Of a stretch of 18,934 nt of DNA, positions 1 through 7,633 are shown piece after piece. Source of the stretch: Caryophanales bacterium UBA782 (lineage in GTDB: Bacteria; Bacillota_I; Bacilli_A; RFN20; CAG-826); the NCBI GenBank assembly GCA_002296455.1, contig DBJG01000072.1, positions 263-19,196 of the forward strand. The letters are read 5' to 3'. Under the pieces are notes generated by a model. The model saw only the letters and a list, made by a program, of their open reading frames with translations, was not told where the DNA came from and searched no databases. Within the stretch, counting starts at the first letter, position 1, and every line of letters starts with the position of its first letter. The position numbers were made by a program, and so were the translations under genes.

Positions 1-526
<526 letters not shown>

Positions 527-609
527 GTTGATCTAGTTCAAAAAATAAATTATCTGGTTTTGTATTTGATTCCTTATTCGGAATCGACGTTAAGATTGTA
601 CATCTATCT

Positions 610-624
610 AGTTTTCAAAGATCA
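610..624 (-). promoter_or_regulatory. boxA-like antitermination element of the rRNA leader
   Basis: The minus strand reads TGATCTTTGAAAACT, one base from the TGTTCTTTGAAAACT leader element found ahead of 16S and 23S genes in many Bacilli. It lies about 85 nt upstream of the 16S 5' end and within the inferred leader transcript. In the family this element recruits the Nus factors for rRNA antitermination; here that role is inferred from sequence and position. Confidence 0.7.
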
Positions 625-635
625 GTTGCACACTT

Positions 636-666
636 CACTACTTTAGTAGTGGGGATTGCTCATCCC
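636..666 (-). other. Tandem hairpins in the rRNA leader
   Basis: Two adjacent inverted repeats lie between the inferred transcription start (~680) and boxA. GGGAT/ATCCC (652-656 with 662-666) has a 5-nt loop. CACTACT/AGTAGTG (636-642 with 645-651) is a near-perfect 16-bp palindrome with a 2- to 4-nt loop. No U-tract follows, so these are not terminators. They are probably leader RNA structure for processing or antitermination. Confidence 0.5.
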
Positions 667-686
667 TTGCTCAAGCGTGCTCGTAT

Positions 687-715
687 ACAATACTCTTCCA
701 CTTTTTGTCCGTCAA
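687..715 (-). promoter_or_regulatory. Main rRNA promoter with A/T-rich UP element
   Basis: The minus strand has a -35 TTGACG (710-715), exactly 17 bp of spacer, and a -10 TATTGT (687-692). Directly upstream is an A-rich tract (about 716-750), as expected of an rRNA UP element. The start would fall at about 680, giving a leader of ~150 nt before 16S. The motif match is strong; activity is inferred. Confidence 0.75.
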
Positions 716-804
716 GAACTTTTTGAAGAATTTTTGTTCTTTTTTTCTTTCGGGGGGATTGTATTGACTGCTTATCGCGTTTCCTTGATTTCGCAGCGAG
801 TCAT

Positions 805-832
805 ATCTTACTAGCATGGCAAAACTTTGCAA
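805..832 (-). promoter_or_regulatory. Possible second, upstream rRNA promoter
   Basis: On the minus strand TTGCAA (827-832) and TAAGAT (805-810) are 16 bp apart, each matching consensus at 4 of 6 positions. Tandem promoters are common for rRNA operons. The stretch 527-942 holds no credible gene, only the leader, promoters and A/T-rich sequence. Confidence 0.3.
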
Positions 833-942
833 GAGGGAATTTATTATTTTTTTGTCATTTTTTAGTTCTCCCCCCATTTTGTATTCGTATATACATATAT
901 ATAGGATGTATGTCTATTGAATACAGTCCTCGTCTATCAATC

Positions 943-970
943 AAAAAAAGCGTCATCCGCTGATGACGCT
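943..970 (-). terminator. Rho-independent terminator of the Bax inhibitor-1 gene
   Basis: The minus-strand transcript forms a 9-bp stem, AGCGTCATC/GATGACGCT, with a 4-nt loop, followed by at least six T. It begins about 30 nt past the stop codon of the gene at 999-1739. It also insulates the rRNA promoters downstream. Confidence 0.9.
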
Positions 971-998
971 AATTCTTTGGCAATAGTGTTTCTTAATG

Positions 999-1739
999 TT
1001 ATTTCCTCTTTGACGAAGCAAGAATCATAAGGATCCTGATGAAGATCATGATGAAGTCGCAATAGAACGTATAAGCATAATAAAGTGCCAAATTGTTTGT
1101 GAAGACACCGCCTTGAATCGCACGGTTCATTTGATTTGCGTCAAAAGAGACGAATAGCATAATGACGACGGCGCAGATTAAAGCGGCGAGGCAGTTCCAA
1201 ATCGGCCAAGCAATCGGATTAATGAAATAAAGGATGAGAAATGGAAGCGGGACGAAAATCACCGAAAACAGCAAACCGAGTCCAATCAAAGCAAGTGGCG
1301 TCAGATCCGCTTTCGAAAAATAGCCAATCAAGAAAAGGATAAGGAAGACAGCGCTTGTGATGCCGAAAGCGGTTCCTAGAGTAGCAAAATCAATCCACAT
1401 AACAAATGGAGCGAGCATAAGACCCATTATCGCGGTGTAAAGAAGATAAGGAATCCACGCTCCTTTTTTCGCCTTTAATAAGGTAATGGACATAACAAAG
1501 TTAAGGATTACTAGTGCGACCATCGCCCCCACCATGACAAACAATAGCTTCTGCGTCATAATTTCTTCCGATAACGGTCCAGCCGCTTGTGCTTCGCTAT
1601 ACAAAGAAGCGAACCAAAAAGAAAAGCCAAAACACGAGATTGCCGTAACGAGTAAGCCAATGGCCATATAGCCCATCACGACGGATAAAGCGCGAGCGCT
1701 TTCACGTCTGCTTTCGACTTCAATTACTCTACTAGCCAT
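999..1739 (-). CDS. Bax inhibitor-1 family (UPF0005/YccA-like) membrane protein
   Basis: The product is 246 residues, the usual bacterial BI-1 length, with about seven hydrophobic segments spread over nearly the whole chain. The C-terminal block around ALYYAYTFYCDFIMIFIRIL resembles the family signature (A-L-x-L-Y-L-D-x-I-N-x-F-x-x-x-L-R), including its conserved Asp. The start is set by AGGAGA 7 nt before the ATG. In characterised members the family forms pH-sensitive Ca2+ leak channels or modulates membrane proteases; which applies here is unknown. The gene stands alone: a terminator hairpin lies just before its Shine-Dalgarno and another follows its stop. A weak promoter may lie at about 1780-1800. 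Confidence 0.85.
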   Translation of the reverse strand: MASRVIEVESRRESARALSVVMGYMAIGLLVTAISCFGFSFWFASLYSEAQAAGPLSEEIMTQKLLFVMVGAMVALVILNFVMSITLLKAKKGAWIPYLLYTAIMGLMLAPFVMWIDFATLGTAFGITSAVFLILFLIGYFSKADLTPLALIGLGLLFSVIFVPLPFLILYFINPIAWPIWNCLAALICAVVIMLFVSFDANQMNRAIQGGVFTNNLALYYAYTFYCDFIMIFIRILMILASSKRK

Positions 1740-1752
1740 AACGATTTCTCCT

Positions 1753-1780
1753 AAAAAGAGGCAGGCATCTGCCTACCTCT
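1753..1780 (-). terminator. Terminator after tpiA, abutting the next gene's Shine-Dalgarno
   Basis: The minus strand folds into an AGAGGTAGGC/GCCTGCCTCT stem (one mismatch, ATCT-type loop) followed by five T. It ends the pgk-tpiA unit. The U-tract runs straight into the AGGAGA ribosome binding site of the Bax inhibitor-1 gene, so the hairpin could also act as a 5' attenuator or RBS-proximal structure for that gene. Confidence 0.8.
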
Positions 1781-1815
1781 AATTAATATCACAATTCGTT
1801 GATTTATTGGAAGAA

Positions 1816-2574
1816 TTATTTCAGCATTCCTTCAATCAATCCACGATAGCTTTCAGGAGCCAAAGATGCTCCGCCAACGAGCGCGCCATCAATGTCTTCT
1901 TCGCTCATATAGCTCGCGACATTCTCCGGTTTCACGCTTCCGCCATAAAGGATGCGCATATCCATAGCGACATCGCCAAACATTTCACGAAGCGACCGGC
2001 GGATGAAACCAATCGTATCTTCCGCGGTTTCTTTCGATGCGCTTTTGCCAGTGCCAATCGCCCAAATCGGCTCATACGCGATGATGACTTTTTTGGCCTG
2101 TTCTGGCGTTAAATCCTTTAATCCGGTGCGAATTTGCGTAGCAACCCATTTTTTTGTTTCGCCTTTTTCATAAGTATCTAACGATTCTCCGCAGCAATAC
2201 ACTGGAGTCATATCGTTGGCAAGTAATGCTTTGATTTTTGCATTGCAGGCTTCACTTGTTTCACCATTGTATTCACGTCTTTCACTGTGTCCTAAGATAA
2301 CGGTGTTGATACCGATTTCTTTGAGCATCGGGATAGATACTTCACCTGTATAAGCGCCATGATCGTGCTCATTGCAGTTTTGCGCAGCGACGATACATTT
2401 TGGATTAATGTTCTCTTTGACTATTTGAAGGCAAACGAAAGTTGGGGCAACGCCAACATCGATATTGTGATTGGTTGCAAAGTCAATCATCTCACCGGCG
2501 GCAAGAGCGAATGCTTTTGCCTCCGATGGGGTTTTATTCATTTTCCAGTTGCCAAGAAGTAATTTCTTTCTCAT
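1816..2574 (-). CDS. tpiA: Triosephosphate isomerase
   Basis: The product interconverts dihydroxyacetone phosphate and glyceraldehyde-3-phosphate in cytoplasmic glycolysis. It is 252 residues, the normal length of this TIM-barrel enzyme. Visible catalytic features are N9/K11 in GNWKMN, H96 in ILGHSERR, and E168 in AYEPIWAIGTGKSA, which also carries flexible loop 6. The start ATG at 2574 has GAGGG 6-7 nt upstream. It lies 14 nt after the pgk stop, so the two are cotranscribed. A strong terminator follows at 1753-1780. Confidence 0.98.
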   Translation of the reverse strand: MRKKLLLGNWKMNKTPSEAKAFALAAGEMIDFATNHNIDVGVAPTFVCLQIVKENINPKCIVAAQNCNEHDHGAYTGEVSIPMLKEIGINTVILGHSERREYNGETSEACNAKIKALLANDMTPVYCCGESLDTYEKGETKKWVATQIRTGLKDLTPEQAKKVIIAYEPIWAIGTGKSASKETAEDTIGFIRRSLREMFGDVAMDMRILYGGSVKPENVASYMSEEDIDGALVGGASLAPESYRGLIEGMLK

Positions 2575-2588
2575 GGTTTGCCCTCGAA

Positions 2589-3815
2589 TTAGCGAAGAAT
2601 ATCAACGCCAGGAAGATGGCCATCGTTTTGAATCATTTCCAAAGAGGCGCCTCCGCCGGTGGAAACATGGCTGAAATCGGCTTTGTAACCAAACTGCTTG
2701 ACCGCGCTAGCGCTATCGCCACCACCGCAAACGGTGAAAGCTTTGCCCTTCAAATCGCGAATCGCTTCGCAAACGGCTTTCGTGCCAGCCTGGAATTCTT
2801 TTTGCTCAAAGACGCCCATTGGCCCATTCCAGAATACCATGTGCGCTTTTTCGATGATGCTCTTGAACAAAGTGGCGCTCTTTGGTCCGATATCAACGCC
2901 TTCGAATCCATCTGGGATATCCCCTTCGACGGTTTCGATTTTTCTTCCTTCTACTGGCTCGAAGCTATCGGTGACGACGCTATCGACCGGAAGGATGATG
3001 CGGCCATTGGCTTCATCTAAGCATTTCTTCGCATAATCAAGCGCGGCTTCATCAAGGAAAGATTTTCCGATTTTGGTGCCTAGCGCCTTGCGGAAGGTGT
3101 AACTCATCGCGCCGCCGATAATGATGTAATCACATTTTTTAAGTAGCGTATCGATGACTTGGATTTTGTCGGTGACTTTTAGTCCGCCGAGAATGGCAAC
3201 ATAGGGGCGATCTTCCTCTTTAACATTGACGCAGCGAGAAAGGTTCTCAACCTCTTTAAGCATAAGGTAGCCCAAAGCGACTGGCTTTCCTTCTTCTTTG
3301 AGAATGGAAGGAACACCTACTGTGGAAGCATGGGCGCGGTGCGCGCTACCGAAAGCGTCCATCACATAAGCGTCGGCCAAAGAAGCCCAATCTTTTGCTA
3401 AGGCTGGATCATTCTTTTCTTCGCCTTTCTCATAGCGGGTATTTTGGGCCAAAAGGATTTCACCATCCTTTAAAGCGGCAACGGCGGCTTTCAGTTCTTC
3501 TCCTCTTGTGGCGTTCACGAAATGAACTTTCGTCTCAGGAAGAAGGTTTTGAAGCTCTTTAGCGACTGGAGCCATATCGTTAGCTTTCTTCATCGCTTCA
3601 ATCTTCGCCATATCTGGCTCTTTCCATTTAATCTTTCCTAAATGGGACATGAGTAAGACGCGAGCTCCTTTCTTTGTGAGCTCCTCGATGGTCGGCAAAG
3701 CGGCTTTGATGCGGTTATTGTCGCGAATCACGCCTTCTTTTTGTGGGACGTTGAAATCAACGCGAACATAAACGACTTTTCCTTCTAAATTGTTTAAATC
3801 TTTTACAGTAAGCAT
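2589..3815 (-). CDS. pgk: Phosphoglycerate kinase
   Basis: The product transfers phosphate from 1,3-bisphosphoglycerate to ADP, the first ATP-yielding step of glycolysis. It is 408 residues, slightly longer than the usual ~395. The extra length appears to sit after the SHLGK motif, where residues about 62-85 form a charged insertion. Recognisable motifs are VDFNVP (D20, N22), DNNRI, SHLGK, GGAMSYTF, GPMGVFE and the nucleotide-binding GGGDSAS near the C-terminus. The start is supported by AAAGGAG about 9 nt upstream. It is the first gene of the pgk-tpiA unit, which has a terminator upstream and probably its own extended -10 promoter. Confidence 0.98.
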   Translation of the reverse strand: MLTVKDLNNLEGKVVYVRVDFNVPQKEGVIRDNNRIKAALPTIEELTKKGARVLLMSHLGKIKWKEPDMAKIEAMKKANDMAPVAKELQNLLPETKVHFVNATRGEELKAAVAALKDGEILLAQNTRYEKGEEKNDPALAKDWASLADAYVMDAFGSAHRAHASTVGVPSILKEEGKPVALGYLMLKEVENLSRCVNVKEEDRPYVAILGGLKVTDKIQVIDTLLKKCDYIIIGGAMSYTFRKALGTKIGKSFLDEAALDYAKKCLDEANGRIILPVDSVVTDSFEPVEGRKIETVEGDIPDGFEGVDIGPKSATLFKSIIEKAHMVFWNGPMGVFEQKEFQAGTKAVCEAIRDLKGKAFTVCGGGDSASAVKQFGYKADFSHVSTGGGASLEMIQNDGHLPGVDILR

Positions 3816-3840
3816 TTCTTTTTGCTCCTTTTACGGATAA

Positions 3841-3849
3841 ATGATAGCA
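3841..3849 (-). promoter_or_regulatory. Extended -10 promoter candidate for pgk-tpiA
   Basis: The minus strand reads TGCTATCAT, an extended -10 (TGn plus TATCAT), about 25 nt upstream of the pgk start and just downstream of the terminator of the preceding gene. No convincing -35 lies at the right distance, as is usual for extended -10 promoters. The terminator makes a local promoter necessary, which supports the call. Confidence 0.45.
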
Positions 3850-3854
3850 CAACG

Positions 3855-3894
3855 AAAAAACTCTTCCATAATCCTTTTAGGATTAAGGGAGAGT
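3855..3894 (-). terminator. Terminator of the lipoprotein gene
   Basis: The minus-strand RNA forms a long stem of about 15 bp, ACTCTCCCTTAATCC with GGATTATGGAAGAGT, with a short A/T loop and a run of six T. It begins about 27 nt past the lipoprotein stop. It separates that gene from pgk. Confidence 0.88.
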
Positions 3895-3920
3895 CTGCTC
3901 TTTTTTATCGATTCACCGAA

Positions 3921-5102
3921 TCAAAACGGGAAGGAAACATCGCTATCGGAAGAGCCAGATATGCTCTTGATGATTTCCATGAGCTTTTCGAGCTCCTTGA
4001 CCCCGTCTTTATAATTTTTGGTTTCGGCGGGAATGACTGGGGCGTCCTTTCCCAAAGACACCGCGCCTTTCAATGAGTAATGAATGTCTGCTTTCGTGAC
4101 ACCAATCACGCTTTCATTGCCGGCAGAGTCGGTTGATGTAATATCGTCCGTTTCGTGGATTTCCATATCGATATTAAAGGAAACGCCTGTGATGCTTTCT
4201 TCCGTGAATGTGACAAGGAATTCGCAAGCGTTCACGACGCTATCTTTGAGCTCATCTTCAAAATCAAGAGAAGCGTTCATCGATGTTTCGTCTCCGTATT
4301 TATTTTGCGCATCGTTCATGATACGAATCAAATCCGCTTTCGTAAGGGTGAGGTAAAAACGGTATTCGTCGCCATCTTTGCTCACATTCAAGAAGTCTTT
4401 GTAATCTTCCGCATGATCGCTAAAGAGGGATAAATAGTTATCAACCTCCGCTGTCGCTTCGCTATCGATTAACGGCATCTGTTCATTGGTAAGGCCGTGC
4501 TCAAAATAGTAACCGCTATCGAAATAAGAACCGAACATGCCACTAAGCAACGTTCCATTATCGCCAAGATAGGCTTTGATGGCTTTCGTGAACAAATTTT
4601 TCGCGCCACGAGGATCGACATAAACGTATTCGCTATCAAGATATGTCTTCAGCGAAGCGCCCCTTGCTTCGACTTTAATCGCTTCATCATTGTTTTGCTT
4701 TGTGGTTATGGACAAGTCACCACCCATCTCCATGGAAGCTTTGACATTGGCCACTTCCGCGCCGTTCAATCCTTGGAAACGGCCTTCGAAAGTAGGATTG
4801 GTAACTTGGACATCGAATGTATTCGTCGCATTATTGGCTTTGTCGCTTTCGCTAGTATAGGTTTCGCTCGTGGTTCCAGAAACGCTCAATGTACTCGTAT
4901 CGGCAAGTTTCACGCTCCAAACGTCTTGCATCGGCGTTGCCTTCACCGCTTTGGAGAGCTTGGATATACCGTTATCCGTAGCTACTGTTTCTCCCCCTGC
5001 CGGAGCAATTTCTCTTACTCTCCCATCATCCGGCCCACCACCGCAACTTGCTAAAGATAAGGCAAGTAATCCAGTGGTAAGAAATAAATTCGTTTTTCTC
5101 AT
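3921..5102 (-). CDS. Predicted lipoprotein of unknown function
   Basis: The frame stays open back to 5273, but the start is the ATG at 5102: it has GGAGG 8 nt upstream, and the longer form would overlap gapA and its terminator. From there the protein is 393 residues, with a short basic N-terminus, a hydrophobic core and a lipobox LASC, cysteine at residue 20 and glycines following. It should be cleaved and anchored to the outer face of the membrane after Lgt action. The mature part is acidic, rich in Ser/Thr and in beta-prone stretches, with a segment about residues 110-165 (MEMGGDLSITTK..., then EYVYVD) vaguely like LolA/LppX-type lipoprotein folds; that likeness is a guess. I do not recognise the family. 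Terminators on both sides make it its own transcription unit within the glycolytic cluster; a weak promoter may lie at about 5110-5150. Confidence 0.8.
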   Translation of the reverse strand: MRKTNLFLTTGLLALSLASCGGGPDDGRVREIAPAGGETVATDNGISKLSKAVKATPMQDVWSVKLADTSTLSVSGTTSETYTSESDKANNATNTFDVQVTNPTFEGRFQGLNGAEVANVKASMEMGGDLSITTKQNNDEAIKVEARGASLKTYLDSEYVYVDPRGAKNLFTKAIKAYLGDNGTLLSGMFGSYFDSGYYFEHGLTNEQMPLIDSEATAEVDNYLSLFSDHAEDYKDFLNVSKDGDEYRFYLTLTKADLIRIMNDAQNKYGDETSMNASLDFEDELKDSVVNACEFLVTFTEESITGVSFNIDMEIHETDDITSTDSAGNESVIGVTKADIHYSLKGAVSLGKDAPVIPAETKNYKDGVKELEKLMEIIKSISGSSDSDVSFPF

Positions 5103-5163
5103 ATTGGAATCCTCCGCAATTAAGTTTATCCAAAAAATAAAAGGATAGTCACTATTTTTTATG

Positions 5164-5190
5164 AAAAGCGCCCTTCTAGAAGAAGAGCGC
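5164..5190 (-). terminator. Terminator of gapA
   Basis: The minus strand folds as GCGCTCTTCT, a 3-nt loop, then AGAAGGGCGC (one mismatch), followed by TTTT. It lies about 28 nt beyond the gapA stop and ends that unit before the lipoprotein gene. Confidence 0.85.
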
Positions 5191-5218
5191 CTTTTCAGCT
5201 TTGATTTAAATTGAATCC

Positions 5219-6277
5219 TTATTTCACGCCGAGAACGTGGGCATAAGCGCGGGCTAAGCGAACGTATTGGCAAGTGAAGCTGTATTCGTTATCGTACCAA
5301 GCAACGACTTTGACGTGTTGCATACCGGTTGGATCTTCGACGATCATGGTCATGGTCGCATCAAAGATGGAACCGTGGGTATTGCCGAGGATGTCGCTAG
5401 AAACGATATCGTCTTCGTTATAATCAAGAGCTTCGTGGAGAGGGCCTTCCGCAGCTTTCTTAAGCGCGGCGTTGATCTCTTCGACGGTGACTTTCTTCTT
5501 GAGGGTGATCGTGCAATCGCAAAGAGAACCATCGGTGACAGGAACGCGGATTGCGTTGCCGTTTAAAGCGCCTTTGAGCTCTGGGATGACTAAGCCAATG
5601 GCTTTAGCAGCACCAGTGGTCGTTGGAACGATATTCGCAGCTGCAGCGCGACCACGACGACGATTCTTGTAAGCAAGGTCAAGAATGGTTTGGTCATTGG
5701 TGTAGGCATGGACGGTGGTCATGGTTCCGCCTTGGACGCCGAAGGTATCATTAAGAACCTTCATAACTGGGGCTAAGCAGTTGGTGGTGCAGCTCGCGCC
5801 AGAGATGACTTTCATATCGGCGCTCAGCTTATCGCTATTGACGCCATAAACGAAAGTTGGGATATCTTTGTCGCTGCTTGGGGCGCTGATCATAACGCCT
5901 TTCGCGCCATTCTCGAGATGGACGTTGCCATCGGCGCGGCTCTTAAGACGGCCAGTGCATTCAAGAACGATGTCGACACCATATTCGCCCCATTTGAGGT
6001 CGTGTGGGTCTTTTTTGCCGAGAACTGGAATCTCTTTTCCTTTGAAAACGATAACGTTTTTGGTGATATTGCCATCCGCATCTTTCTCGGTGATGCCTTT
6101 GATGTCGTCTTTCATCCAAGTACGATGGGTGGTGTCATACTTCAATAAGTAGGCAAGATATTCCGCATCGACGAGGTCATTGATCGCAACAACTTCGAAG
6201 TCGCCTTCTTCGTAGGCTCTACGGAACGCGAGACGTCCAATACGGCCGAATCCGTTGATAGCTAGTTTAATTGACAT
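5219..6277 (-). CDS. gapA: Glyceraldehyde-3-phosphate dehydrogenase (NAD-dependent type)
   Basis: The product oxidises and phosphorylates glyceraldehyde-3-phosphate to 1,3-bisphosphoglycerate. It has an N-terminal Rossmann motif NGFGRIGR (8-15) and AINDL with Asp34, the residue position associated with NAD preference. The catalytic Cys163 is in SCTTNC and the assisting His190 in HAYTNDQ. It is 352 residues against the usual 333-340; part of the excess is a charged insertion around residues 63-75. The start has AAGGAGG about 10 nt upstream. Its terminator separates it from the lipoprotein gene, so the classic gapA-pgk-tpiA order is kept but split into three transcription units. Confidence 0.98.
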   Translation of the reverse strand: MSIKLAINGFGRIGRLAFRRAYEEGDFEVVAINDLVDAEYLAYLLKYDTTHRTWMKDDIKGITEKDADGNITKNVIVFKGKEIPVLGKKDPHDLKWGEYGVDIVLECTGRLKSRADGNVHLENGAKGVMISAPSSDKDIPTFVYGVNSDKLSADMKVISGASCTTNCLAPVMKVLNDTFGVQGGTMTTVHAYTNDQTILDLAYKNRRRGRAAAANIVPTTTGAAKAIGLVIPELKGALNGNAIRVPVTDGSLCDCTITLKKKVTVEEINAALKKAAEGPLHEALDYNEDDIVSSDILGNTHGSIFDATMTMIVEDPTGMQHVKVVAWYDNEYSFTCQYVRLARAYAHVLGVK

Positions 6278-6352
6278 TTACTGATGTCCTCCTTGTATAA
6301 ACCGCAATAGGAATGATACAACCTTCTATAAGAAGAAAAAAGAGAATTAGGG

Positions 6353-6381
6353 AAAAAATACCGTTATGGCGTCTTCTAACG
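6353..6381 (-). terminator. Weak terminator candidate after the XRE regulator gene
   Basis: On the minus strand CGTTA and TAACG form a 5-bp stem (6377-6381 with 6362-6366), followed after GGTA by six T. A second small stem CTCC/GGAG lies just upstream. The fold is poor but the place is right: after the trxB-whiA-xre unit and before gapA. The rest of 6278-6425 should hold the gapA promoter; TATCAT near 6315-6320 is a weak -10 candidate. Confidence 0.35.
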
Positions 6382-6425
6382 CTCCTAAAGGAGACCCTTT
6401 TGAGCCGATGAAATGCAAAAGAACG

Positions 6426-6674
6426 CTAAAGAAGTTGCTCCAAGGAAACAATCCCGCGGAACAGTTCTTCCAAAGTAACGCCTAGCGCAAGGGACAAGCG
6501 TTCCAATATTTTGACGGTTGGGTTCCTTCTCCCCCGTTCCAGATCGCTGATATAGCTTTTGGCGATATTCGATTCGAAAGAAAGGGTAAGCTGACTCATG
6601 TTCTTTTCTTTTCTCAAATATGCGATGCGCTTTCCTAGTTGCGCGAGTACATCAAGGGATGGGTTTTCTTTCAT
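6426..6674 (-). CDS. Small XRE-family helix-turn-helix regulator
   Basis: The 82-residue product is almost entirely one Cro/C1-type HTH domain. GKRIAYLRKEKNMSQ starts helix 1, and SYISDLERGRRNPT is the recognition helix and following turn. LERLSLALGVTLEELF closes the fold. There is no ligand-binding domain, so it is probably a dimeric DNA-binding repressor; its target is unknown. Its ATG overlaps the whiA stop as ATGA, with AAGGAGAG ahead of it, which indicates translational coupling to whiA. Confidence 0.85.
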   Translation of the reverse strand: MKENPSLDVLAQLGKRIAYLRKEKNMSQLTLSFESNIAKSYISDLERGRRNPTVKILERLSLALGVTLEELFRGIVSLEQLL

Positions 6675-7633
6675 TTTTGGCTCTCCTTCAGATAAAGTTC
6701 ATGGATGAAGCGAAACAAGTGATTCACATTGCTTTTGCTAATTTTTGAGGCAAGTTCTTCGCTCAAGTATTCGCTTAATTCACTTAAGGATGCGTCTTCG
6801 TGAAGGAGGCGGAGGGAACAAAGATGCTCTAATTTCGGGTTATGAATTTTTGCTATAGCAGCCCCCTTCTTTTTCAAAAACAGGATTTCTTTCACTTGTC
6901 GCTCCCCCGCTTTCAAGGTCTTGCCCATATTCGCGGAATCCAAATTGCTCAAGCGATTTGTTTGATTTGCAAAATCGCGGTCGATGCGAACATTCTCGTA
7001 ATGAAGGCAAGATTCTTTCGCACCGACAAGAATTAAAAAGTTGCTGATTTCGTCACTCCGTTTGAGATAAACGATATATTCATTTCTTCTTTTTGTGACT
7101 TTGGAATGAAATGGAGAAGCGTGAATTCGATTCATTAATTTTGAAAGCCATCGAGCGTAAGATTCATCGAGTAAAGCAATTTCCAAGTGATAGGAAGTGC
7201 TTTTTGGGTCATTGACCGAGCCTGCAGCCAAAAAAGCGCCCGCTAAAAAAGAAGCAATTTGTTCTTCTTGGGCACTTGCTATCCTTGGAGACTTAGAAAG
7301 CAAAACGTCAATTCCCAAGTCTTCTAAAATCTCGTCCACTTTTTCCTCCACAATCACAAGGTAATTCATCCGCTTAAGAAAACCTGCGCTTCTGGTATAA
7401 GCAAAACGAACGCTAACGCCGTATAGTTCGTGGATGCACTGATAAATATATTTGGCGATGCTTGCTTTCTCACTATGGCATTCGAGAATATCCCGCCCCT
7501 CTAGTCGATGAATGTGCCCATTCATTTTCACAAAGCTCGACAAAAGGGCCCGTTCGTTCTCTTCTTCGCGTGAGAAAGAGACGATTTCGTCTTTAACAGA
7601 AGCGGCAAATGATTGGGTCTTACTATTTTCCAT
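6671..7633 (-). CDS. whiA: WhiA sporulation/cell-division regulator homologue
   Basis: The 320-residue product has the standard WhiA length and layout: an N-terminal region (about 10-210) of degenerate LAGLIDADG homing-endonuclease type and a C-terminal HTH domain (about 225-315). The family C-terminal hallmarks are visible as N...SANMGKTLKAGERQ, LRLLHEDASLSEL and ISKSNVNHLFRFIHEL. WhiA binds DNA and in Bacillus affects cell division and chromosome segregation; in non-sporulating relatives the role is less clear. The start lies inside the end of trxB (11-nt overlap) with no good Shine-Dalgarno of its own, so translation probably depends on trxB. trxB-whiA proximity is conserved in Firmicutes. 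Confidence 0.95.
   Translation of the reverse strand: MENSKTQSFAASVKDEIVSFSREEENERALLSSFVKMNGHIHRLEGRDILECHSEKASIAKYIYQCIHELYGVSVRFAYTRSAGFLKRMNYLVIVEEKVDEILEDLGIDVLLSKSPRIASAQEEQIASFLAGAFLAAGSVNDPKSTSYHLEIALLDESYARWLSKLMNRIHASPFHSKVTKRRNEYIVYLKRSDEISNFLILVGAKESCLHYENVRIDRDFANQTNRLSNLDSANMGKTLKAGERQVKEILFLKKKGAAIAKIHNPKLEHLCSLRLLHEDASLSELSEYLSEELASKISKSNVNHLFRFIHELYLKESQK

Noticed and set aside
671..877. A 68-codon minus-strand open frame upstream of the 16S gene
   Set aside because: It spans the rRNA promoter and UP element, has low-complexity Lys-rich composition and no ribosome binding site. The region is better explained as regulatory DNA.
5103..5273. N-terminal extension of the lipoprotein frame
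   Set aside because: It would overlap gapA and its terminator, and would bury the signal peptide and lipobox at residue 77. The ATG at 5102 has a strong Shine-Dalgarno.
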